Positions 1 to 8,612 of a DNA stretch of 64,000 nt are shown here, piece by piece. This stretch comes from Chitinophagales bacterium (GTDB lineage: Bacteria; Bacteroidota; Bacteroidia; Chitinophagales; Chitinophagaceae), in the NCBI GenBank assembly GCA_017303835.1, contig JAFLBI010000001.1:2232001-2296000 (forward strand). Reading direction: 5' to 3'. Each line of letters opens with the position of its first letter. Position 1 is the first letter of the stretch. The notes under the pieces are model-generated. The model did no database searches and was not told the DNA's origin. It saw only the letters and a list, made by a program, of their open reading frames with translations. The position numbers were made by a program, and so were the translations under genes.

Positions 1-137
1 TGCGCAACAAGAAGCTGCGCATCCTCAATATCAGTTGCTTCTCAGACAAAAGCTTTGTCAATCCAAATTGGGAAAGTTTCAGTCAGCTGGGCGATTTTGT
101 CATTCTGACCAATCCTGAATTGAAACGCACGTATTAA
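1..137 (+). CDS. C-terminal end of an unidentified protein (partial)
   Basis: An open frame runs in from the left edge (codons begin at base 3) and ends at TAA 135-137. Its last 44 residues include NISCFSDKSF and end in LKRTY. The stop codon shares its last A with the ATG of the next gene (TAATG), which suggests co-transcription and translational coupling with the pentapeptide-repeat gene. I do not recognise the family from this tail. Confidence 0.6.
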   Translation, partial: RNKKLRILNISCFSDKSFVNPNWESFSQLGDFVILTNPELKRTY

Positions 138-715
138 TGGCTGAACAATATTTCACAGACCAAACTTTTACGCAAGCTGAGTACACCAAGCAGGGATTAG
201 CAAAAGGCGAGTATGAAAACTGCGTATTCAAGCAGATTGATTTATCTGGCGCTGATCTTTCGCATAGTCACTTTATTGATTGTCGATTTGAACATTGTCA
301 GCTCAGCAATGCCAAGCTGTTTAAAACAGTGTTGCGGGATGTGGTCTTCAACGATTGTAAACTAACCGGACTGGTCTTTAGCGATTGCGATGGATTTCTC
401 TTCAGTGCGCAGTATATCCAATGTCAATTGCAATATGCCAGCTTTCAACAAATGAAGCTGAAGCAGCATGTTTTTCAGAATTGTCAGTTACAAGATGCAG
501 ATTTTACTGAAGCCGATTGCAGCGGCGTTGATTTCAGTGGTGCTGATTTAAGCAGAACCATTTTCCATCAAACCAATTTGGAAGGCGCCAATTTCAGCAC
601 AGCCCTACACTTTAGCATTGATCCGGAACAAAACAGATTGAAGAAAGCTGTTTTCTCTCCTGATAATTTAGAAGGATTACTGGATAAGTATCAATTGAAG
701 ATGAAGCGGGGGTAG
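137..715 (+). CDS. Pentapeptide-repeat protein (Qnr/MfpA-like architecture)
   Basis: This is a 192-residue cytosolic protein made almost wholly of A(D/N)LxX-type pentapeptide repeats, for example LSGADLSHSHF near residues 36-46 and VDFSGADLSRTIF near 130-142, which predict a right-handed quadrilateral beta-helix. The C-terminal segment, with IDPEQNRLKKAVFS and a following helix ending KMKRG, resembles the dimerisation tail of Qnr and MfpA proteins that mimic DNA and protect gyrase. That role is inference, because many pentapeptide proteins have other or unknown functions. There is no signal peptide. The ATG overlaps the stop of the upstream frame by one base, so it probably sits in an operon with it. 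Confidence 0.85.
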   Translation: MAEQYFTDQTFTQAEYTKQGLAKGEYENCVFKQIDLSGADLSHSHFIDCRFEHCQLSNAKLFKTVLRDVVFNDCKLTGLVFSDCDGFLFSAQYIQCQLQYASFQQMKLKQHVFQNCQLQDADFTEADCSGVDFSGADLSRTIFHQTNLEGANFSTALHFSIDPEQNRLKKAVFSPDNLEGLLDKYQLKMKRG

Positions 716-788
716 AACACAGCCGTCATCAAGTAGTGTCCTCATCGCGCTTGTCACTACTAACCAGAAACCTAAAAAACCATCAACC

Positions 789-816
789 CCCCTGTTGGTC
801 AGGAGACCAACAGGGG
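789..816. repeat. REP-like hairpin, 12-bp perfect stem with AGGA loop
   Basis: The arm CCCCTGTTGGTC (789-800) pairs perfectly with GACCAACAGGGG (805-816) around the loop AGGA. It is followed by GCAAGCAG, as is the second copy at 952-977. There is no T-run, so it is not a simple terminator. The inner core GGTC-AGGA-GACC has the same form as the GGTG-AGGA-CACC cores near the RAYT gene at 12.7 kb. Confidence 0.75.
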
Positions 817-951
817 CAAGCAGACCGGAAGCAGGGACGAGGCTCAGCGGCCTGAGCGTTAACAAGCAAGCGCCACTGCGTAGCATATGTTTATAGATCA
901 AACAATGAATACGCGGAGCACTACCAACCAGCAACAAAAAACCAGTAACAT

Positions 952-977
952 CCTTGTTGGTCAGAAGACCAACAAGG
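952..977. repeat. REP-like hairpin, 11-bp perfect stem with AGAA loop
   Basis: The arm CCTTGTTGGTC (952-962) pairs with GACCAACAAGG (967-977) around AGAA. Relative to the copy at 789-816, a C-G pair has become T-A on both arms, a compensatory change that argues the hairpin itself is what is conserved. Flanking sequence (ACCAGC upstream, GCAAGCAG downstream) is also shared with the first copy. Confidence 0.75.
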
Positions 978-1058
978 GCAAGCAGGTAGCCACTCATCCA
1001 TGAAATTTTGGCGGGGGCTGTATTATTTCAGAACTTACCGATCCCAAAAATTTTCTGC

Positions 1059-4000
1059 ATGAGAAAACTGATCGGATTAGCAGCTGCAGCACTCTGTTGT
1101 CAGCTGGCACAGGCGCAAACAGTTGACCTGAACAAGCATTTCAAAACATGGAAACCCCGCAATATCGGCCCAGCCGGTATGAGTGGTCGTATTACTGCGA
1201 TTGATGTAGTAGTGAAAGATCCCAATACCATTTGGCTGGGTGCAGCATCGGGCGGTGTATGGAAAACCACCAATGCCGGCAATAGCTGGACACCCGTGTT
1301 TGATGAACAACCCATTCAAAACATCGGCGCACTAGCCGTACAGCAATCCAACCCAAGCGTGGTTTGGGTAGGTACCGGTGAGGGTAACCCGCGTAACTCC
1401 ATCAATATTGGTGAAGGCATTTTCAAAACACTGGATGGTGGTAAATCTTGGAAGCGTATGGGACTGGAGAAAACCAGAAACATCCATCGCATCATCGTTG
1501 ATCCAAACAATCCAAATACAGTATATGCCGGCGCTATTGGTAATCCTTATGCGCAATATCCTGATAAGGGTTTGTTCAAAACAACCGATGGTGGCGAAAC
1601 CTGGAACAAGATTCTCTACACCAACGACACATCTGGTGTAGCTGATATGATCATGGATCCATCCAATCCCAATAAATTATTCGTTGCCATGTGGCATCAC
1701 TACCGCACACCTTACAGTTTGCAGAGTGGTGGCAAGGGCAGCGGCTTATACATGACAGTGGATGGTGGTAAATCATTCACCAAACTGGGTAAGGAACACG
1801 GCTTACCTGATGGCAATTATGGTCGTATTGGTCTGGCCATCAGCCGCAGCAATCCCAATCGCGTTTATGCATTGATTGAAGCCACCAAGAATGGTTTGTA
1901 TAAGAGTGATGATGGTGGCTACAAGTGGGAGTTGGTAACTGCTGATCCTGCTATCGTTACCAATCGTCCTTTCTATTTTCAGGATATCATCTGTGATCCC
2001 AAGAACGAAAACAAATTGTGGATGATTCATCAGACTGTAACAGTAAGTATTGATGGTGGTAAGAATTACACAACGGTGATTCCTTACAGTGGTATTCACC
2101 CAGATCACCATGCATTCTGGATTCACCCCGATGATCCCAACTTCATTGTAGATGGTAATGATGGTGGTATTGGTATTACGCGCGATGGCGGTAAAGTTTG
2201 GATGTTTGATGAGAAATTACCTGTTGGTCAGTTCTACCATATCAATGTAGATAATGAAACACCCTATAACGTTATGGGTGGTATGCAGGATAATGGTAGT
2301 TGGCGCGGACCAGCATACACATGGATCAGTGGTGGTATCAAAAACTACTATTGGGAAAGTCTTTGGGGTGGTGATGGTTTTGATGTAATGCCAGATGCTG
2401 AAGATGCCAATTGGGTATATGCGATGAGCCAGGGCGGTAATGTTGGCCGTTACAATGTACAAACCGGTGAGCAGTGGCAGATTCGTCCGCCAGCACCTGA
2501 TGCAAAAACACGTTTGCGTTTTAACTGGAATGCAGCGATTGCACAAGATCCTTTTGATAAGAAAACCATTTACTATGGTAGCCAGCATGTACACAAAAGC
2601 ACCAACAAAGGCGCTAGCTGGTCAGTAATATCTTCTGATCTTTCAACCAACGACAGCGCTAAGATTGATCAGCGTAACAATGGTGGTCTGAGTGTAGACA
2701 TCACTGGTGCTGAAAACCATTGTACCATTATTGCTATTGAGCCTTCTGCAAAACAGCAGGGTGTGATTTGGGTTGGTACAGATGATGGCAATGTACAATT
2801 GACAACAGACGGTGGTAAAACATGGACCAATTTCCGTGGAAAGATTCCTGGATTGCCTGCAGGTGCATGGGTACCACAGATTCGTGCATCGCGCCACAAT
2901 GCTGGCGAGGCATTGGTTGTTGTGAATGATTATCGTCGCGGTGATTTCAAACCTTATATTTTCCGCACAACTGATTTTGGTAAAACTTGGACCAGACTGG
3001 TAGATGAAAAGAAAGTTACCGGTTATGCTTTGTGTGCATTGCAAGATCCAACAGAACCCAATTTAATTTTTGTAGGTACTGAGCAAGGTCTGTGGATCAG
3101 CTTGGATAATGGTGCCACATTCCAGCAATGGAAGAATGGTTATCCTGCAGTATCTACTTATGATTTAGCGATTCAGGAAAGAGAAGCGGATCTGGCTATC
3201 GCCACATTTGGCCGCAGCTTGTGGGTGTTGGATGATATTCGTCCGCTGCGCAAACTGGCTGCTACAAAAGGTATTCCTGCAAGAAACTTTATTGTATCTG
3301 CACCTGCTGAAGCCATTCAAGCATCATACAAAAATGCACCGGGTTATGAGTGGAGCACTTGGGGCGTATGGGATGCTGAGAACAGACGCAGAGGTTTCCC
3401 TGTTTCTTTCTATGTGAAAGAACTGGCTAAAAAAGAAGTAAAGAAAGATGCAGACAATAAAGGTGGAACTGATGAGCGCGTAACACAACTCATCAATATG
3501 GCCACTAGTATGGGCATGCCTGTACCACCCGAGATGAAGACGATGAGCTTTGATGAAATCATGAGCAAATATGGTGCGATGATTCCAGCCCAGTTCCGTT
3601 CTCAGATTGACGCCATGTCTGGCGGCGGTGGCGGCGATACTGTAATGGTGCGCATCTACAACGATAAGAATGAAATCATCCGCAACCTGCGTTGGAAAGC
3701 AGATAGTGGCTTGAACAGACAATACTGGGGATTAGAAGAACGTGGATTCCGTGCACCCGGTGCACCACGTGCCGGCGGCGGCGGTGGTGGTCGCGGTGGT
3801 GGCCGCTTTGGCGGCGGCGGAGGCGGCGGCTTTGAGCCGGGCGGTGCGCAAGTATTATCTGGTACGTATAAAATGGTGCTGAGTTTCGGTAAGGAAAAAG
3901 ATTCGCTGTTTGTTACTGTAAAAGATGATCCACGTATCGGCAATATGAACAGTGTGAAGCTGGCGCAAAAAGCTTTGTATGATCGCTTACGCAAGAGCGG

Positions 4001-4427
4001 TGATAAACTGAACGCAGCCATGGATCGTTTGCAGGAAACAGATGATGTGATCGCGAAAGTGAATGCATTACTGAAGGATGCCAATGGACGTGATGCGGAT
4101 ACTGTACGTAAAGCAACAACCAAGATTACAGAGGCCATCAAGGAGATCCGTGAGTTTGTGAATGGTAAAACATCAGACAGACAAGGTTATGGTCAGGTAC
4201 CGCAAGTAACGGTGATGACAGTCGTACGTACAGCACAACAATACATCAGCGGTAAATCTGTTGCGCCGGGTGAACAGGAAGAAAGACTGGTTGCTGAAGC
4301 AGAAGAAGTGATTAAGCAAACAGTAGATAAAGTGAACGATTTCTTCACCAATAAATGGACGGGGTACCGACAACTGGTGGAAAGCAAACCACTCAAGTTT
4401 TTCCGAGATTATCAACCCATTCAATAA
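1059..4427 (+). CDS. Secreted BNR/Asp-box beta-propeller protein (sialidase/VPS10-like glycosyl hydrolase fold)
   Basis: From the ATG at 1059 the product is 1122 residues with a clean signal peptide (MRKLIG...AQA-Q). An in-frame ATG at 1008 would add 17 residues ahead of the signal and is less likely. The first two thirds repeat Asp-box/BNR motifs such as KTTDGGETWNK and MTVDGGKSF, as in sialidase-fold and VPS10-type propellers. The C-terminal part has a FlgD/Ig-like piece (SGTYKMVLSFG), a helical region, and a very glycine-rich linker near residues 905-928. This is a common Bacteroidota family annotated as glycosyl hydrolase, but I see no assignable catalytic residues, so the enzymatic role is unproven. 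It is followed by a terminator, so it is probably monocistronic. Confidence 0.85.
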   Translation: MRKLIGLAAAALCCQLAQAQTVDLNKHFKTWKPRNIGPAGMSGRITAIDVVVKDPNTIWLGAASGGVWKTTNAGNSWTPVFDEQPIQNIGALAVQQSNPSVVWVGTGEGNPRNSINIGEGIFKTLDGGKSWKRMGLEKTRNIHRIIVDPNNPNTVYAGAIGNPYAQYPDKGLFKTTDGGETWNKILYTNDTSGVADMIMDPSNPNKLFVAMWHHYRTPYSLQSGGKGSGLYMTVDGGKSFTKLGKEHGLPDGNYGRIGLAISRSNPNRVYALIEATKNGLYKSDDGGYKWELVTADPAIVTNRPFYFQDIICDPKNENKLWMIHQTVTVSIDGGKNYTTVIPYSGIHPDHHAFWIHPDDPNFIVDGNDGGIGITRDGGKVWMFDEKLPVGQFYHINVDNETPYNVMGGMQDNGSWRGPAYTWISGGIKNYYWESLWGGDGFDVMPDAEDANWVYAMSQGGNVGRYNVQTGEQWQIRPPAPDAKTRLRFNWNAAIAQDPFDKKTIYYGSQHVHKSTNKGASWSVISSDLSTNDSAKIDQRNNGGLSVDITGAENHCTIIAIEPSAKQQGVIWVGTDDGNVQLTTDGGKTWTNFRGKIPGLPAGAWVPQIRASRHNAGEALVVVNDYRRGDFKPYIFRTTDFGKTWTRLVDEKKVTGYALCALQDPTEPNLIFVGTEQGLWISLDNGATFQQWKNGYPAVSTYDLAIQEREADLAIATFGRSLWVLDDIRPLRKLAATKGIPARNFIVSAPAEAIQASYKNAPGYEWSTWGVWDAENRRRGFPVSFYVKELAKKEVKKDADNKGGTDERVTQLINMATSMGMPVPPEMKTMSFDEIMSKYGAMIPAQFRSQIDAMSGGGGGDTVMVRIYNDKNEIIRNLRWKADSGLNRQYWGLEERGFRAPGAPRAGGGGGGRGGGRFGGGGGGGFEPGGAQVLSGTYKMVLSFGKEKDSLFVTVKDDPRIGNMNSVKLAQKALYDRLRKSGDKLNAAMDRLQETDDVIAKVNALLKDANGRDADTVRKATTKITEAIKEIREFVNGKTSDRQGYGQVPQVTVMTVVRTAQQYISGKSVAPGEQEERLVAEAEEVIKQTVDKVNDFFTNKWTGYRQLVESKPLKFFRDYQPIQ

Positions 4428-4434
4428 AGAGCAA

Positions 4435-4460
4435 AACCCACCGAATTCGGTGGGTTTTTG
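4435..4460 (+). terminator. Rho-independent terminator after the BNR gene
   Basis: AACCCACCG (4435-4443) pairs with CGGTGGGTT (4448-4456) around AATT and runs into a T tract. It starts 8 bases after the BNR stop codon. Confidence 0.9.
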
Positions 4461-4584
4461 TTTGGGTTTAATCAAGTTTACACAATTAACCCTGTTTAAC
4501 AGATTTCGTTAATCTGCTGTTACCAATTGAGCGATTCAACTTTGTGGCATAAGCTTTGGCGTGCTTATCATTAAAGTAAATACA

Positions 4585-4986
4585 ATGAAAAAGCTTACTA
4601 CAATTTTCTTGCTCTCAATACTTAGTTACACAGGCTGGACGCAAAAGAGCCCAACAGGTAAATGGGAACTATCTGAACTCACAGGTGCAGCAAAACCATT
4701 GAAAGAAATTTTTCGCAATAAAATGCCCACACTGATGATAGATGCAGCAAACAAACATTTCAGTGGCAATAATGGGTGTAACCAAATTCATGGTAATCTG
4801 CGCATCAAAAAAGATACACTCCGTTTTGATAGTAATATGGCATCTACCATGATGGCTTGTCCCGGACGTGGAGAGCAATATTTTAACGCCACACTATTTG
4901 ATGTAAATCGATATGTCATCAGTAATCATGAATTGATTTTCTATAAGGACCAGAAAGAATTAATGCGCTTTCGCAGTATTAAATAA
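4585..4986 (+). CDS. Secreted META-domain (HslJ-like) protein
   Basis: From ATG 4585 this is a 133-residue protein with a signal peptide (MKKLTTIFLLSI...). An upstream GTG at 4561 is in frame but would put charged residues before the signal. The mature part matches the META/HslJ pattern: GKWELSELTG at the start, then a conserved NNGCNQIHG, then STMMACPG, and ELMRF near the end. The paired cysteines in GCNQ and ACPG fit an exported, disulfide-bearing domain. META proteins are linked to stress or antibiotic tolerance in other bacteria, but the molecular role is unclear. It stands alone between two terminator-like hairpins. Confidence 0.8.
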   Translation: MKKLTTIFLLSILSYTGWTQKSPTGKWELSELTGAAKPLKEIFRNKMPTLMIDAANKHFSGNNGCNQIHGNLRIKKDTLRFDSNMASTMMACPGRGEQYFNATLFDVNRYVISNHELIFYKDQKELMRFRSIK

Positions 4987-5011
4987 GCTTTAAAACGGTC
5001 ATGTCATTGTC

Positions 5012-5038
5012 AAGGCTCCTAAACGGGACCTTTTCTAT
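5012..5038 (+). terminator. Probable terminator after the META gene
   Basis: AAGGCTCC (5012-5019) pairs with GGGACCTT (5025-5032), with one mismatch and a wobble, and runs into a T-rich tail. The stem is imperfect, so this is a moderate call. Confidence 0.5.
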
Positions 5039-5165
5039 TTTATTCATTATCAAGCATCTTAACAGTGTATTGAGATTTCTTTAGGCTCTTTTTAGTAAGC
5101 ATCGGCACACAGTTTGAATCTGATAGTATGTAAGCACATGATTAATGAACATAAACAAATGCATT

Positions 5166-5750
5166 ATGAAAAAGCAATTCACATGGATCACAGGATTATT
5201 TAGTCTGATATTTTTACTTAGCAGTTGTGGCACTATTGCCAAAGTGCAGAAAGATGAAACCGCCAATATCGCTTCTATACAAACTTATGCATGGGCAGAA
5301 AAAAATCACGAACAACAAAAGGGTATCAGTGATTTAACAGATAGAAATATCAAACACTCTATCAATAATAAATTGCAAGAGATGGGTTTGCGGGAAGTGA
5401 AGTCGAACCCAGATGTATTGGTTACATATGATGTATTACTGCAAAAAGAGCAGCGACAGGATCAGAATGCAATGTATTCTCAACCTTTCACCAATTGGGT
5501 ATATAGCCCTTTCAACAGAAGATGGGTCCCTATATTTTATCCTTCACAGTTCATGGGATACCAACAGGTAAACAGAACAGTAAATGAAGGTACACTTACA
5601 ATATCCCTGATTGATGCTTCTACAGATAAAACCATCTGGCAGGGTTGGGCTAGTGACGAAGTCAATAGTAAAAAAATTACCGATAAAGATGTTCAGCCGG
5701 TAGTCAATGCGATCATTAAAAAACTTGAAAAAGAAAAAGCCGGCAAATAA
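5166..5750 (+). CDS. DUF4136-type lipoprotein
   Basis: From ATG 5166 the product is 194 residues with a lipoprotein signal ending LLSSC-G, so it is predicted to be anchored to a membrane. The body fits the DUF4136 family: TYAWAE early, a paired helix region (IKHSINNKLQEMG), NPDVLVTYDV, then EGTLTISLIDASTDKTIWQGWA. In that family the last segment resembles the beta strand that ends YTEGTLVIDL...WRG. Its function is unknown. The alternative start at 5145 only adds residues before the signal peptide. Confidence 0.8.
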   Translation: MKKQFTWITGLFSLIFLLSSCGTIAKVQKDETANIASIQTYAWAEKNHEQQKGISDLTDRNIKHSINNKLQEMGLREVKSNPDVLVTYDVLLQKEQRQDQNAMYSQPFTNWVYSPFNRRWVPIFYPSQFMGYQQVNRTVNEGTLTISLIDASTDKTIWQGWASDEVNSKKITDKDVQPVVNAIIKKLEKEKAGK

Positions 5751-5785
5751 AATACAGTGAGGTTTGATGACTGTTTCAACAATGG

Positions 5786-5803
5786 ATCCCGAAATTTCGG
5801 GAT
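5786..5803. terminator. Palindrome between convergent genes, possible bidirectional terminator
   Basis: ATCCCGAAATTTCGGGAT is a perfect 18-base palindrome lying between the converging DUF4136 and TonB-plug genes. T-runs are short, so termination is plausible but not certain. Confidence 0.45.
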
Positions 5804-5806
5804 TCA

Positions 5807-6937
5807 TTATTTCCAGACACCATCGAATCCGGTATAGCCTCTTAAGCGGAATGAATACCTCGGTAAATTCATATCTCCATACCGACCACGCTTTGTGTAT
5901 ATGGCTATTGCTCCTGCAAAACCTGTTGTCATACTGTAATTAAAGGGTGGGTTAAATACTTTGAGCAATGCGATTTCTCTTGGCATAATAGTTTGATGCT
6001 CACCTGCCATCATCAGTTGCTCATCAATGAAAATATTACAAATCTCACCCCGCCACTTGAATACTTCGTTATCTGCTGAATCTGTTTCGATAGTGAGTCC
6101 CGGAACTTTTTGCTGAAGAAACCAACCCAGAGATGGGGCTTTGGCCAACTCATCAGAATCTATGCCATCAAAAGTCTTGGCTTCACTGCTTTTGAAAAAG
6201 GCAGATGTATATTCTTCTTCAAATAGCTGTGCTTTTGTTTTTGTCTTGGCAAAAACCGTTACATCAGGCAATAACTGTGATGCTTCAGGATCTTCCACAC
6301 TGAACTGATAGGTTTGTGCAGCATAGCCTGCTGCTGGAATATCGCCAACCCGGATAAATCTGGTTGCAGATAGTACAGGCTCAAAAGTTGAATCAATAGG
6401 CGTTCTTATGGTTACTGCCAGGTAATTCTCCTTTGATTTGACAGCAGGAGAAAAAATAAAACGGGCAGTATCTTGAAACAACATCGGTTTCATGACAAAG
6501 TCACCATTTTTATTCACCGACACTCTGTCAATCAATGAACGTTTGTTACCAGTTTGCATCACATAATTGATAACAGAATCTTTTCTACTGTAATCTGGAA
6601 TACTTCCATAAATACGATAAAAGCCAGATTGTACTAGAAAATTGATGGCATAATTACCGGTAGGTATGGCATCGCTCACCTGCAAAGCAGCACTAACTTC
6701 TCCATTAACGAAAGGATAGCGAAATTTCCAACGCCTTTTAGTTTTTAAATCATCAATCCAAACATGCAGTGTTGCAGCTTTTAGCTTACTCATTTGGCTA
6801 GCGGGCAGCTGACAATACAGCTCAAGCGAATCACCATTTTTATAGCTTGTTGAAGAAAGCGCTACAGTTAAACTATCCTGCGCAAAGGATTTAGCACACA
6901 AAAAAAATACCATCACCAGGATCGCCAGCTTACGCAT
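5807..6937 (-). CDS. Secreted protein with C-terminal TonB-plug-like domain
   Basis: Using the ATG at 6937 the product is 376 residues with a signal peptide ending KSFAQ-D. The first 240 or so residues look like beta-sandwich domains of the kind found ahead of plug domains in Bacteroidota MG2/TonB fusions. The C-terminal part reads as a TonB receptor plug: VPGLTIE, then CNIFIDE, then ALLKVFNPP, then AIAIYTKRG. No outer-membrane barrel follows, so this is a plug without a receptor barrel, perhaps an accessory or interaction protein. The longer frame up to 7006 adds 23 residues before the signal and is unlikely to be used. Confidence 0.65.
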   Translation of the reverse strand: MRKLAILVMVFFLCAKSFAQDSLTVALSSTSYKNGDSLELYCQLPASQMSKLKAATLHVWIDDLKTKRRWKFRYPFVNGEVSAALQVSDAIPTGNYAINFLVQSGFYRIYGSIPDYSRKDSVINYVMQTGNKRSLIDRVSVNKNGDFVMKPMLFQDTARFIFSPAVKSKENYLAVTIRTPIDSTFEPVLSATRFIRVGDIPAAGYAAQTYQFSVEDPEASQLLPDVTVFAKTKTKAQLFEEEYTSAFFKSSEAKTFDGIDSDELAKAPSLGWFLQQKVPGLTIETDSADNEVFKWRGEICNIFIDEQLMMAGEHQTIMPREIALLKVFNPPFNYSMTTGFAGAIAIYTKRGRYGDMNLPRYSFRLRGYTGFDGVWK

Positions 6938-7051
6938 CTTTATTCTTTCATTAAAAGTAAGAAAGCTGTAGTGATTCACTGAAAACCATGTTGTTATTTT
7001 TACCAAATCAAGTTCAGACAGAACAATGACACGCTATTGCTGCTGAAAACG

Positions 7052-7059
7052 TAGTTTTG
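7052..7059 (+). promoter_or_regulatory. Candidate Bacteroidota -7 box (TAnnTTTG) of the aminotransferase gene
   Basis: TAGTTTTG matches the Bacteroidota -7 consensus TAnnTTTG exactly and lies 17 bases before the ATG at 7077. I do not see a clear -33 TTTG at the expected distance, so this is tentative. Confidence 0.4.
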
Positions 7060-7076
7060 CGACTCAAACAAAAGTC

Positions 7077-8342
7077 ATGGGCAATACCAAACTCAGCAAT
7101 CTGGCTGAAACACTGATAGGTAGTGAAATTGTTAAACTGGGCAACGCTATCAGTGAGCGTATTCGTAACGGAGAGAAGATCTACAACTTTACGATAGGAG
7201 ACTTTGATCCGAAAGTATTTCCCATTCCCCAAGAATTAGAAGCAGCCATTATTGAAGCCTATCAACAACACTATACCAACTATCCAACTGCTGATGGTAT
7301 TCTTGAGCTGCGCCAGGCTGTTTGTGCATTCATCAAAAAATGGGAAGGCATTGATTATGCACCCAACGAAGTGCAGATTGCATCAGGCGGCCGCCCTTTG
7401 ATCTATACCTTATTCAAGACAATTGTTGATAAAGGCGATAAAGTGATCTATGCTGTTCCTTCCTGGAACAATAACCACTACGTACATCTTACCCAAGGTG
7501 AGCATTGTGTGATTGAGTGTAAAGTGGACAATCACTTCATGCCAACAGTAGAACAGATCAAAGAACATATCAAAGGCGCTACCCTGCTTTGCTTGTGTAC
7601 ACCTCAAAACCCAACAGGTACTACACTAAGCAAGGATTCACTTGAAGCGATTTGTGATTTGATCTTAGAAGAAAATGAGCGTAGAGGTGATTATGATAAA
7701 AAACTCTACCTCATGTTCGATCAGATGTACTGGACCCTTACTTATGGTGAGACGGTGCATTACAATCCTGTTAGCCTGCGTCCACGCATGAAGGAATACA
7801 CCATTTTCATTGATGGTATTTCCAAAGTATTTGCCTCAACAGGTGTGCGTGTGGGCTGGGCTTTAGGGCCAACAGAAGTAATTGCCAAGATGAAAGCCAT
7901 CCTCAGTCACGTAGGCGCATGGGCACCAATGGCTGAACAGAAAGCTGTGGCCAAATACTTGGTACAAAACGAAGCCATTGAACGTTACCTGCAAGATTTC
8001 AAAGCCGAGATTGAAGAAAGACTACGCCGTATCCACCGTGGCTTTATGCAACTCAAGGCCAAGGGCTATCAGGTTGATTGTGTAGCGCCGCAAGCTGCTA
8101 TTTATTTAACCGTTCAACTGGATTTAGCTGGTAAGAAAACTGCCGAGGGCGTATTGCTAGAATCGCAGGCTGACGTGACCTCTTATATTCTTGCTGAAGC
8201 AAAAATTGCTGTTGTACCCTTCCATGCATTTGGTGCGGGTAGTACCAGTCCTTGGTATCGCTTAAGCGTAGGTACTTGTAAGAAAGAAGAAATCGATACC
8301 ATGTTGGGACAGCTGGAAGCAGCTTTGGCCAAACTGCAGTAA
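7077..8342 (+). CDS. PLP-dependent class I/II aminotransferase
   Basis: This 421-residue cytosolic enzyme has the fold-type I pattern: an N-terminal substrate arm (NFTIGDFDP), a cofactor-binding loop (IASGGRPLIYTLF), the conserved TPQNPTGT, and the Schiff-base lysine K250 in DGISKVFASTGVRVGW, followed by the phosphate-binding Arg region. It is closest in pattern to aspartate/aromatic aminotransferases, but the substrate cannot be told from sequence. The usual GGxxK-type asparagine-rich pocket differs slightly (DQMYWTLTYGE). The gene ends exactly against the stop of the converging 85-residue gene, with no intergenic base. Confidence 0.9.
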   Translation: MGNTKLSNLAETLIGSEIVKLGNAISERIRNGEKIYNFTIGDFDPKVFPIPQELEAAIIEAYQQHYTNYPTADGILELRQAVCAFIKKWEGIDYAPNEVQIASGGRPLIYTLFKTIVDKGDKVIYAVPSWNNNHYVHLTQGEHCVIECKVDNHFMPTVEQIKEHIKGATLLCLCTPQNPTGTTLSKDSLEAICDLILEENERRGDYDKKLYLMFDQMYWTLTYGETVHYNPVSLRPRMKEYTIFIDGISKVFASTGVRVGWALGPTEVIAKMKAILSHVGAWAPMAEQKAVAKYLVQNEAIERYLQDFKAEIEERLRRIHRGFMQLKAKGYQVDCVAPQAAIYLTVQLDLAGKKTAEGVLLESQADVTSYILAEAKIAVVPFHAFGAGSTSPWYRLSVGTCKKEEIDTMLGQLEAALAKLQ

Positions 8343-8600
8343 TCAGTTTCGGCAACAGATAAACACAAAAGGCTTTCTGCCCCTGTCGGCAATTACCTGC
8401 TGCACTTTGTGCGGCTTGGTAATTACTTTGAACCGATTTACATCAATCACTTCATGCACGGAACAGAAATGCAGGTGAGATTCTATCGGAAAAAGAATCT
8501 TGTGTAACTGCGCAGCTGTGTACTCCAGTTCTTCGGGACTGAGTTCACCAGTTCTAGAAAGTAACAGCAGGTCTCTGTTATTATTGTGTAGTCCGGACAT
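8343..8600 (-). CDS. Small conserved-looking hypothetical protein (85 aa)
   Basis: This 85-residue soluble protein has no signal peptide. Its sequence is compositionally normal, with a helical start (SPEELEYTAAQLHKIL) and a beta-rich, basic end (VNRFKVITKPHKVQQVIADRGRKPFVFICCRN). I do not recognise a family. It lies 12 bases downstream of a tiny lipoprotein gene on the same strand, so the two are probably co-transcribed, and its stop abuts that of the converging aminotransferase gene. It is judged real from composition and packing rather than from homology. Confidence 0.5.
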   Translation of the reverse strand: MSGLHNNNRDLLLLSRTGELSPEELEYTAAQLHKILFPIESHLHFCSVHEVIDVNRFKVITKPHKVQQVIADRGRKPFVFICCRN

Positions 8601-8612
8601 GTGTGTATATGA

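Larger units (their letters stand above)
716..1058. other. Intergenic region with two REP-like hairpin repeats, no gene
   Basis: About 340 bases separate the pentapeptide gene from the BNR protein. The stretch holds two diverged direct repeats of roughly 60 bases, each centred on a long hairpin (789-816 and 952-977), and a smaller inverted repeat (842-847 with 852-857). No convincing coding frame is present; an antisense frame across it is just the two repeats read through. Confidence 0.6.

Noticed and set aside
677-997. Antisense frame of 106 codons across the intergenic region after the pentapeptide gene
   Set aside because: It is made of the two hairpin repeats read through (repeated LLALVGLLTNxxVxGFL) and has no other support.
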